DNA from: Gammaproteobacteria bacterium
GTDB taxonomy: Bacteria; Pseudomonadota; Gammaproteobacteria; Eutrophobiales; Eutrophobiaceae
Direction: 5' to 3'
DNA length: 12,318 nt
NCBI GenBank assembly: GCA_018676275.1
Contig: JABHFC010000335.1
Location: 1-12,318, forward strand
In this document: one piece after another, positions 6,445 to 12,318 of the stretch
How positions within the stretch are numbered: position 1 is the stretch's first letter
Layout: the number at the start of each line of letters is the position of its first letter
Translations under genes and position numbers: made by a program
Notes under the pieces: generated by a model
Told to the model about the DNA's origin: nothing
Database searches by the model: none
Seen by the model: only the letters and a program-made list of their open reading frames with translations

Positions 6445-8522
6445 TCTGCTTGTCCCTGCAATTTTGAAATATCAGCGATCGTCATAAATAGAGTATTAAG
6501 TTTTTTCAATAGGGCAAGTCGGTTCAATTTTATCGCTTCGTCGTCACACATTACCATGACTTCATCGAAAAAATTATCAACAGGATCACGCAAACCGGCC
6601 AGAGTCGTAAGTGTGTCAGCATATTTGCTATTTTCCAGTAATGGCTGCACCTTAATACTTATAGTATCTAAAGCACTAACAAGCAATTTTTCCGCGCTTT
6701 CCTCTAATAGATCCTTGTTTATATCGTTGGCCAGACTGGCTTCATTTTGTTTGAGAATATTCTGGATGCGTTTATTTGCGGAGGCCAGGCTTGCAGATTC
6801 AGCCAGGGTCGCGAATTTACTTACTGCATGGATGCGTTGATGAAAATCAAGTGGTCTGACTGGGCTTAGAGAAAGTACAGCTTCAAAAATATCGTTAGAA
6901 ATTTCAGTATCGGCGTAATAACGTCGAAGTCGTTCCATCGTGAATTTAAATACTGGATCAACTGCATCATCGCTGGCCAGAGTAGCATCGAACTGTAAGG
7001 CTGCTATTTCCAGGCTGGCTCGCAAATCAAGATCAAGTTCGCATTCGATAATAATACGTAAACATCCAATAGCGGCACGACGAAGTCCAAAAGGATCTTT
7101 ATCACCTGTAGGGATTTGTCCTATGCTAAAAATGCCAACCAGGGTGTCGAGTTTTTCTGCAAGCGCCAACACTTGCCCAATAGGATTAGAAGGCAATTTG
7201 TCGCCGGCAAAGCGAGGCATGTATTGTTCATCCAGTGCCTCAGCGACATTCGCATCTTCACCACTTTTAATCGCATAGTAGTGACCCATGATGCCCTGTA
7301 AATCAGGGAATTCGCCAACCATATCGCTTAATAAATCACATTTAGCCAGTGCTGCTGCACGCCTGGTATTTTCCTTATCTATGCCGAGTTCATCTGCAAG
7401 ATATGCAGCAATTTCTGCTACACGCACACTTTTATCGTGCAGGCTCCCCAATTGCTTTTGATAAACGATATCTTTCAAACCTGGCTGATAATCGTCAAGC
7501 GCTTTGGCAAGATCTCTTTGCCAGAAAAATGCGGCATCACTCAGGCGAGGGAAAATGACTCTTTCGTTTCCCTTGACGATTTCTTCAGGAGAAAGGCTGT
7601 CGATATTAGCGACCGTAATAAATTGAGCCAGCAGTTGCCCATTGTTATCCTTTACAGGAAAGTATTTCTGATGATCCTGCATTGACGAGATGAGTACTTC
7701 GTTAGGTAGCTCAAGAAATTTCTGGTCAAAGCCGCCAGATATCACAGCCGGCCATTCAACCAAAGCAGTCACTTCATCCAGTAAGGCCGGATCAATAATG
7801 GCAGTGCCGCCATTTTTTTCTGCCTCACTTACAACCTCGTCCCGAATTTGATGCTGGCGTTGATCATAATCCGCAATGACCTTACCCTCTGTCTTCAATT
7901 TATCGAGATATTCGGCAGGTGATTTCAATTCGATGCTTTGTGGGTGGTGAAAGCGATGACCACGGGTTTGATTACCCGACTCAACATCCAGCACGGTACA
8001 GGGAACTGATTCTTCGCCAAATAAAACAACGACCCAATGAACCGGGCGAACAAATTCAGCATCGCCGCTACCCCAACGCATACGTTTCGGTATTGGAAGT
8101 TTGTTCAGAGCAGTATTAATGATCTCTTCCAGAAGCGCTGAGGTAGAACTTCCAGTTTCCGTGGCTTTGTATGATAGCCAGCTACCCTTATCGGTCTCCA
8201 GAGTATCAAGCTTATCAACGGAGACACCACAGGAACGGGCGAATCCTTCGGCAGCTTTCGTCGGTTTACCTTCTTCATCGTAAGCGGCGGCAACTGCGGG
8301 ACCGCGTTTCTCTACCTCTTTATCTTCCTGACTACTGTCGAGATCTGAAATCAGAACCGCAAGACGTCTTGGTGTTGCGAACCACTGGTAGTTAGTATGA
8401 TTCAGATCATTTTTTTCAAAACCAGAATGCATTTCCTCGGCAAAAGCTGTTGCCAGTCGCTTTAAGGCTTTAGGTGGTAATTCTTCAGTACCAATTTCAA
8501 CAAGTAAATCTTTTTTATTCAT
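6441..8522 (-). CDS. glyS: Glycyl-tRNA synthetase beta subunit
   Basis: A 693-aa protein (E. coli GlyS is 689 aa) that forms the alpha2beta2 glycyl-tRNA synthetase with GlyQ and supplies tRNA recognition. The N-terminus LLVEIGTEELPPKAL is diagnostic, as are FATPRRLAV, KRMRWGS, FVRPVHWVV and SMQDHQKYFPV. A DALR-type anticodon-binding region forms the C-terminus. The start ATG at 8520-8522 matches the family. No Shine-Dalgarno is visible: the 10 nt upstream are AT-only, and beyond them lies the inner end of the 8533-8980 element, which separates glyS from glyQ. It overlaps gmhB by 4 nt. Confidence 0.98.
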   Translation of the reverse strand: MNKKDLLVEIGTEELPPKALKRLATAFAEEMHSGFEKNDLNHTNYQWFATPRRLAVLISDLDSSQEDKEVEKRGPAVAAAYDEEGKPTKAAEGFARSCGVSVDKLDTLETDKGSWLSYKATETGSSTSALLEEIINTALNKLPIPKRMRWGSGDAEFVRPVHWVVVLFGEESVPCTVLDVESGNQTRGHRFHHPQSIELKSPAEYLDKLKTEGKVIADYDQRQHQIRDEVVSEAEKNGGTAIIDPALLDEVTALVEWPAVISGGFDQKFLELPNEVLISSMQDHQKYFPVKDNNGQLLAQFITVANIDSLSPEEIVKGNERVIFPRLSDAAFFWQRDLAKALDDYQPGLKDIVYQKQLGSLHDKSVRVAEIAAYLADELGIDKENTRRAAALAKCDLLSDMVGEFPDLQGIMGHYYAIKSGEDANVAEALDEQYMPRFAGDKLPSNPIGQVLALAEKLDTLVGIFSIGQIPTGDKDPFGLRRAAIGCLRIIIECELDLDLRASLEIAALQFDATLASDDAVDPVFKFTMERLRRYYADTEISNDIFEAVLSLSPVRPLDFHQRIHAVSKFATLAESASLASANKRIQNILKQNEASLANDINKDLLEESAEKLLVSALDTISIKVQPLLENSKYADTLTTLAGLRDPVDNFFDEVMVMCDDEAIKLNRLALLKKLNTLFMTIADISKLQGQAD

Positions 8523-8532
8523 TATTTATTTT

Positions 8533-8560
8533 TGCCACAGAGTGCACAGAGATCACAGAG
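8533..8560 (+). repeat. Left 28-bp arm of the GxxExxY element
   Basis: Starts TGCCACAGAGTG and has three exact CACAGAG heptamers at 9-bp spacing. The GxxExxY stop codon (minus-strand TGA from 8553-8555) lies inside it. It ends 10 nt from the glyS start. Confidence 0.9.
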
Positions 8561-8918
8561 AAATACGTTTTATTCCTTTTACTAAACGTGATTCCCCAAA
8601 ACTAATAAGTAAACCACGTTTCATTTTAGTCGCCTTCAAATATGAAAGAATTTGTGCTGTTGCGATCTCGGGTAATCGTCTTAATGACTTGATTTCCACT
8701 ATAACTTCATTCTCCACAAGTAAATCTATTCGTTGTCCCTTGATTATTCTATTTTTATACACGACATCAATGTCTATTTGTTTTTTAAATTCTATATTTT
8801 GTAGTTCCAATTCATAACAGAGAGCAATTTCATATATGCTCTCCAAAAGCCCCGGGCCAAGAATTTTGTGAACTTCAATGGCCGCGCCGATAATATTTTC
8901 CGTAATTTTATCTGTCAT
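8553..8918 (-). CDS. GxxExxY protein (PD-(D/E)XK nuclease-fold family)
   Basis: A 121-aa protein of the GxxExxY family (TIGR04256 / PF13366, PDDEXK_3). The name-giving motif is GLLESIY (23-29). A nuclease-like core follows: D65 in RIDLL, E75-x-K77 in VEIKSL, and the AQILSYL helix with Q89. Function is not established; the fold suggests DNA or RNA cleavage. The frame is open up to a TTG at 8979-8981 inside the right arm, but the ATG at 8916-8918 begins the conserved TENIIGAAIEVHK segment and has AGGGA about 9 nt upstream, so it was chosen. The last codons and stop run into the left arm. It is on the same strand as glyQ and glyS and would be transcribed with them. Confidence 0.88.
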   Translation of the reverse strand: MTDKITENIIGAAIEVHKILGPGLLESIYEIALCYELELQNIEFKKQIDIDVVYKNRIIKGQRIDLLVENEVIVEIKSLRRLPEIATAQILSYLKATKMKRGLLISFGESRLVKGIKRISL

Positions 8919-8952
8919 AATCCTACGTCCCTGTGGTTGAGTAATCTTACCT

Positions 8953-8980
8953 CTCTGTGTGCTCTGTGCCCTCTGTGGCA
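8953..8980 (-). repeat. Right 28-bp arm of the GxxExxY element
   Basis: Read on the minus strand it begins TGCCACAGAGGG and has three exact CACAGAG heptamers at 9-bp spacing. It is 1 nt from the glyQ stop codon (TGA, reverse complement of 8982-8984). Confidence 0.9.
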
Positions 8981-8981
8981 A

Positions 8982-9863
8982 TCATTTTTTTATAAGCGGG
9001 AAATCTAATGCTTCGCGGCTGTCGTAATATGCCTTCGCCACAGCTCGTGCCAGGCTCCTGACTCGGAGTATGTAACGCTGCCGCTCAGTAACGGATATTG
9101 CATTGCGAGCATCCAGCAAGTTGAAAGTGTGTGATGCCTTTAGCACCATTTCATAAGCAGGTAATGGCAGGTTTTGTTCAATCAGAGCCTGACTTTGCTG
9201 TTCACAGGTATCAAACCATTCGAACATTGACTTAGTATCAGCCTGTTCAAAATTATAGTTCGACATCTCTACTTCATTTTGATGATAGATATCACCATAT
9301 GTGACCGTACCAGCCGGGGTTTCGGTCCAAACCAGGTCATAGACACTGTCCACATTTTGCAAATACATGGCGATTCGTTCCAGACCATAGGTCAGTTCGC
9401 CAGCTACCGGTTTGCAGTCAAGACCGCCGACCTGCTGAAAATAAGTGAACTGTGAAACCTCCATGCCATTCAACCAGACTTCCCAGCCCAGACCCCAGGC
9501 ACCCAGCGTCGGTGACTCCCAGTTGTCTTCGACAAAACGAATATCATGAACAAGTGGATCAATACCCAGTTCCTTAATGGAATTCAGGTATAAGTCCTGA
9601 ATGTCAGGGGGAGATGGTTTTAACAGAACCTGGTACTGATAATAATGCTGCAAGCGGTTGGGATTATCGCCATATCTGCCGTCTGTTGGTCGACGTGATG
9701 GTTGTACATAGGCTGCGTTCCACGGTTCAGGGCCAATAGCGCGCAGGAACGTAGCCGGATGAAAGGTACCTGCACCTACTTCCATATCATAGGGTTGCTG
9801 GATGACACAGCCGTAATCCGCCCAATATTGCTGTAATCTGAATATTAAATCCTGAAATGTCAT
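8982..9863 (-). CDS. glyQ: Glycyl-tRNA synthetase alpha subunit
   Basis: A 293-aa class II synthetase subunit (E. coli GlyQ is 303 aa) that carries the active site for glycine activation in the alpha2beta2 enzyme. Hallmarks are QPYDMEVGAGTFHP (from residue 23), YVQPSRRPTDGRYG (52-65), DIRFVEDNWESPTLGAWG (107-124) and GWEVWLNGMEV. The C-terminal ARNAISVTERQRYI is also diagnostic. The frame is open for 43 codons further upstream, but those residues resemble nothing in the family. The ATG at 9861-9863 begins MTFQDLIF, matching the E. coli TFQGLIL segment, and has a modest AGAAAG upstream. It is probably the first gene of the operon running to the M48 gene. Confidence 0.97.
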   Translation of the reverse strand: MTFQDLIFRLQQYWADYGCVIQQPYDMEVGAGTFHPATFLRAIGPEPWNAAYVQPSRRPTDGRYGDNPNRLQHYYQYQVLLKPSPPDIQDLYLNSIKELGIDPLVHDIRFVEDNWESPTLGAWGLGWEVWLNGMEVSQFTYFQQVGGLDCKPVAGELTYGLERIAMYLQNVDSVYDLVWTETPAGTVTYGDIYHQNEVEMSNYNFEQADTKSMFEWFDTCEQQSQALIEQNLPLPAYEMVLKASHTFNLLDARNAISVTERQRYILRVRSLARAVAKAYYDSREALDFPLIKK

Positions 9864-10095
9864 AGTCTTTCTTTTGATAGGTATATCGTATTCCAGAAGT
9901 CTGACAGACTCCTGATTCCGAGAATTTTGGATGTGAGTATACCGTATGGAAGCTGATAATGAGTAATAGTCTGGAGTAGCCTTTTGCAACAAGCTGTTGC
10001 AATCTGAATCAAATCAGATTCAGGTATTGGCCATATTCACTACAGAAACGTAAGTTGGTCGCAACTCAGCTCGAATTAATTTTGTCGAGGCAGAA
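9864..10095 (-). promoter_or_regulatory. Intergenic region upstream of glyQ with possible promoter
   Basis: This 232-nt stretch lies between the DUF4340 stop and the glyQ start. On the minus strand TATACT (9936-9941) is a fair -10 hexamer and would give a leader of about 65 nt, but the -35 position has no good match (ACTCAT at 17 bp). Farther upstream is a perfect palindrome, listed separately. No clear intrinsic terminator with a T-tract was seen after DUF4340, and no T-box-like leader was recognised. Confidence 0.3.
9984..10023. repeat. Palindrome TTGCAACA-agc-TGTTGCAA next to a second inverted repeat
   Basis: An 8-bp perfect inverted repeat with a 3-nt centre occupies 9984-10002. It abuts a second symmetric stretch in which AATCTGA (10001-10007) pairs with TCAGATT (10014-10020), or alternatively CTGAATC (10004-10010) pairs with GATTCAG (10017-10023). 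It lies about 120 nt before glyQ, just upstream of the possible -10. It could be an operator, a terminator relic after DUF4340, or chance; there is no T-tract. Confidence 0.45.
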
Positions 10096-11211
10096 TTATT
10101 CAGTTTCGGTGTTGTCCTCGCCTGATGCCTCATCTGCAGAGCCGGTTTTCCTGCTAAGCTGCTCCTGTTTTCGGACAAACAGTTCGTATTTAAAATCCGG
10201 GATAGCATATGCCCAACCAGACATAACCGTATTCAGGTTTTTAGCCTCGGTCAGTGGATCAAGTTTTGTCTTAACCTCTTCTTTGGCATCTTCATTGTTT
10301 TTATCGGTATCGACATCAGAGTTTTCTTCGCCTGCAAAGCTGAAAATCGAATAATTAGTTTCGACTATTTCAGCACTAGTAATAGTAACTATGAGTCCAT
10401 CAAAAGTTTTGATCGTCGTAACTGTTTGCTCAACTTCGTTTAACTTGTCGGCCTTTATTACGTTGTCGACAAATATATCTTCCAGTATGGTGCCCATGCG
10501 ACTGATAATAACGTTGGATTGCATTTCCATTCCGTCTGGAATGTCTTCCATCAAAAAATCACCGATATCTTCATCACGTGCAAGTTTTACATGGCTGTTA
10601 TCAGCGTGTGCAATGTGAATACTTTTTACTCTATTTGCGCCAATATTGAATAATTCACGCTTGAACCATTCTTTTACGTCGACGCCGACATCCAGTCGAC
10701 CTTCAACAAGCAAGGTGGTTTCAGAGTCTGGTAGTCGAACATAAAGACCATCTTTGTCGTTCGATGATTTACTATGTCTTGAGTTACCGACGATTAATTT
10801 CGCCAGGGAATTTCCATCAGTGTCCAGTAAAGATAGTTGCAGTGAAGTGGCATTTTCGGATAAAGGATCTTCTACTCCGAGCTTTTTGTATAATTCAGCA
10901 TTACTGGTTTTTTCAGCCAGGATTTGTAAGTCAGCTACAGCAATTACAGTCTCCCGAATTTTCCCAAAGTCAGCTGGATAATTATCTGCCTGCTCGATTC
11001 CCCAGGTGGAAGCATTTTGTGACAGTGTCAGAGTTTGACCCTGCTTTTTCAGGACAAGAGAGCTGACGTTATTTACTTTTTCCAACAGACCCGGAAACAG
11101 AGTTTGCTTTTGTAAAGTTGTAGTTGGTGCATGATGACGGCTCATCATTGTAGCTGCCACGATGACAACTACAGTGATAATGGCAAGTATAAATAATTTA
11201 TTGCTTTTCAT
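10096..11211 (-). CDS. DUF4340 domain-containing protein
   Basis: A 371-aa protein with one N-terminal hydrophobic segment (about 6-22, after MKSNK), so it is likely an inner-membrane-anchored periplasmic protein. The rest fits DUF4340 (PF14238): an early VSSLVLKKQGQTLTL strand pair, a TWGIEQADNYPADFGKI segment, a KKLGVEDP motif and GLYVRLPDSETTLLVEG. The C-terminal 60 residues are acidic and Glu-rich. It starts at ATG 11209-11211, with a CAGGA 6 nt upstream, 30 nt after the stop of the GldG-like gene, so the two are co-transcribed. DUF4340 proteins commonly follow GldF/GldG-type ABC transporter genes. The molecular role is unknown. Confidence 0.82.
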   Translation of the reverse strand: MKSNKLFILAIITVVVIVAATMMSRHHAPTTTLQKQTLFPGLLEKVNNVSSLVLKKQGQTLTLSQNASTWGIEQADNYPADFGKIRETVIAVADLQILAEKTSNAELYKKLGVEDPLSENATSLQLSLLDTDGNSLAKLIVGNSRHSKSSNDKDGLYVRLPDSETTLLVEGRLDVGVDVKEWFKRELFNIGANRVKSIHIAHADNSHVKLARDEDIGDFLMEDIPDGMEMQSNVIISRMGTILEDIFVDNVIKADKLNEVEQTVTTIKTFDGLIVTITSAEIVETNYSIFSFAGEENSDVDTDKNNEDAKEEVKTKLDPLTEAKNLNTVMSGWAYAIPDFKYELFVRKQEQLSRKTGSADEASGEDNTETE

Positions 11212-11217
11212 TTACTA

Positions 11218-11222
11218 TCCTG
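11218..11222 (-). promoter_or_regulatory. Shine-Dalgarno of the DUF4340 gene
   Basis: Reads CAGGA on the minus strand, 6 nt before the ATG at 11209-11211, within the 30-nt gap after the GldG-like gene. Confidence 0.6.
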
Positions 11223-11241
11223 AACAGTTATTTAAAACGAA

Positions 11242-12318
11242 CTATTGGCTGCGTCGTTGTGTCCGATAAAGTCCGGTAGCGATTGCTGCGATCATAATTA
11301 GCAAGGGCATAAGACCGATATTGATAAATTTTAACTTGGTACCGAGACTTTCAATGTTTTTTTGTAGCTCATGTTGCACAGAACGAAGTTCCTTACGCGT
11401 CTTTAATTGTTCTGTCTGAAATTTTTCAATTTCAGCATTTTGTTCCTTACTCAAAATCAATTCACTTTGACCACCTTCGCGTTGCAAAGCGGATATACGT
11501 TGTTCAGTTTCTGTTAGCTTTGCCTGTAGCTCACGCTCACGATCCCTGAACTTGTCTTCAGCCACACGTCGAATGTCTTCAACAACTTCAAATGGACGGG
11601 AAAATTCGCCACGACTTCGCAAGCTGATCAGGTCGGTATTACCTGACAGGTTTTCCAGTGTGTTAACTACGAAATCGCCATTATCAGCGATAGACTGAGG
11701 GATAGTGACACCAAAGAAACTTTCTGAACGTACCCAGAAAATATCACTCAATATATCCGTGTCGGCAACCAGAATAACATTAATATCGCCTTCCTTGAGT
11801 GAGTCGGTACTGCTAGCTTCACCCGGTTTGCCTTCGGGGTAGGCACTGGTGACATGACCACTGAGACGCACCGCCAGCGTTTGTTGCTTATCTTCAGAGA
11901 CAAAATTATCAAGTATGATATTTGGATCCTGCTGGAACAGGATTAAATCACGCTCAAGTTTCATTGAATCTTTTGATGTCTGTATCAAAGCTGACATTTC
12001 AATCTTGCTGTCGTCTTTTTGCTCAATAATGCCAGCTGTGCCCATATGTATAACTTTCAATTCATTGGTTGAGAAGTCTTCACTATTCAGGCTTTTTTCT
12101 CCCAGCCGTAACCAGGGAAGATAAAGTGTTTCCTGTGGACCGCGAGGATTACGTGTTTGTACACGCATGGCCGAAGTAATATCCGCAGCCAGTTTACTTT
12201 CCAGAACTTCAATACCCCAGCCATCGAGAAAGGTTTTCAAATCGGAATCCAGATCCGGAATTGCCGTCGGGTTTTGCGGATCAGGTTGACTGCGATCTGT
12301 TTCTGCTAAGGGGTCGAC
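11242..12318 (-). CDS. GldG-like ABC transporter auxiliary protein, C-terminal part (5' truncated by window edge)
   Basis: The frame is open from the right edge with no stop, giving about 358 residues; the start is outside the window. It fits the ABC-type auxiliary domain of GldG-like proteins (PF09822). Visible hallmarks are LKTFLDGWGIEVLESKLAAD near the left of the visible part and the later segment DINVILVADTDILSD. Next come ENLSGNTDLISLRSRG, a long charged coiled coil (roughly the 90 residues before the membrane segment) and a C-terminal transmembrane helix (FINIGLMPLLIMIAAI), ending in a short basic tail. Such proteins sit with an ATPase and a GldF-type permease, which would be expected just beyond the right edge. 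In Bacteroidetes the relatives serve gliding; in proteobacteria the cargo is unknown. Confidence 0.85.
   Translation of the reverse strand, partial: VDPLAETDRSQPDPQNPTAIPDLDSDLKTFLDGWGIEVLESKLAADITSAMRVQTRNPRGPQETLYLPWLRLGEKSLNSEDFSTNELKVIHMGTAGIIEQKDDSKIEMSALIQTSKDSMKLERDLILFQQDPNIILDNFVSEDKQQTLAVRLSGHVTSAYPEGKPGEASSTDSLKEGDINVILVADTDILSDIFWVRSESFFGVTIPQSIADNGDFVVNTLENLSGNTDLISLRSRGEFSRPFEVVEDIRRVAEDKFRDRERELQAKLTETEQRISALQREGGQSELILSKEQNAEIEKFQTEQLKTRKELRSVQHELQKNIESLGTKLKFINIGLMPLLIMIAAIATGLYRTQRRSQ

Larger units (their letters stand above)
8533..8980 (-). mobile_element. Inverted-repeat element carrying a GxxExxY gene, inserted between glyQ and glyS
   Basis: A 448-bp unit bounded by 28-bp inverted arms (8533-8560 and 8953-8980) that differ at 3 of 28 positions and both end outward in TGCCAC. 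The arms match those of the 155-bp element at 314-468 in length, period and ends. The only gene inside is the GxxExxY protein, whose stop codon lies within the left arm. One end is 1 nt from the glyQ stop and the other 10 nt from the glyS start, so the unit fills the junction of a normally tight operon pair. I recall GxxExxY genes in other genomes being flanked by similar CACAGAG-rich repeats, but cannot verify it here. That it moves as a unit is inference. Confidence 0.7.

Noticed and set aside
6556..8395. Several plus-strand open frames of 60-112 codons opposite glyS
   Set aside because: They lie antisense to a well-conserved coding gene and show no recognisable domains or ribosome binding sites.
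8533..8980. Possible CRISPR or iteron array from the CACAGAG repeats
   Set aside because: There are only three short direct copies per arm with 2-nt gaps and no spacers; the arrangement is two inverted arms around a gene.
8919..8981. Start of the GxxExxY protein at TTG within the repeat arm
   Set aside because: The residues from the repeat are low-complexity by-products of the arm, whereas the ATG at 8916-8918 begins the conserved segment. Kept only as a sign of gene-repeat linkage.
8523..8995. Target-site duplication flanking the GxxExxY element
   Set aside because: Both flanks are T-rich (TTATTTTT and ATCATTTTTTT), but no exact direct repeat abuts both ends; the likeness may be chance.
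9864..9992. N-terminal extension of GlyQ by 43 residues
   Set aside because: GlyQ proteins start at the MTFQDLIF segment; the extension covers the likely leader and promoter region.

Overview
The window looks like a chromosomal segment of a gammaproteobacterium. The evidence is the gene order glyQ-glyS-gmhB-plsC, which is known from Pseudomonas and its relatives, the two-subunit glycyl-tRNA synthetase, and a HemB of the Asp-rich (non-Cys) metal-site type. Base composition is moderate and fairly even. No rRNA, tRNA, CRISPR array or conventional transposase gene was seen.

Left part (1-3496). The 3' end of a dienelactone-hydrolase-family gene (+) converges on hemB (-). The gap between them is almost filled by a 155-bp element with perfect 28-bp terminal inverted repeats. 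hemB is divergent from a two-gene plus-strand unit: a membrane fatty-acid-hydroxylase/sterol-desaturase-family protein, followed by an ArsM-like methyltransferase with a long Cys-rich C-terminal extension. The ArsM-like gene ends 1 nt from the end of the next, convergent gene.

Middle part (3498-9863), all on the minus strand and read from right to left: glyQ, a GxxExxY nuclease-like cassette, glyS, gmhB (TTG start overlapping the glyS stop), plsC, a soluble YbjQ-family protein, a membrane-anchored YbjQ paralogue, and a membrane-anchored M48 metallopeptidase. This reads as one long operon linking translation (GlyRS), LPS heptose synthesis (GmhB), phospholipid synthesis (PlsC) and a small envelope-quality or stress module (YbjQ pair plus M48).

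Right part (9864-12318). A 232-nt intergenic stretch holds a perfect palindrome and a possible glyQ promoter. Beyond it lie a DUF4340 gene and the 3' part of a GldG-like ABC-transporter auxiliary gene, both on the minus strand and probably the end of a GldF/GldG-type ABC export operon.

The most interesting signal is a pair of related elements at 314-468 and 8533-8980. Each is bounded by inverted 28-bp arms built from three CACAGAG-type heptamers at 9-bp spacing and ending in TGCCAC. One is empty (MITE-like). The other carries a GxxExxY PD-(D/E)XK-fold gene whose stop codon lies inside the arm. Three of the four element ends lie within 1-6 nt of a host stop codon. The larger element splits glyQ from glyS and leaves glyS without a visible Shine-Dalgarno sequence. 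This suggests, but does not prove, a nuclease-linked mobile repeat family that inserts at gene ends.
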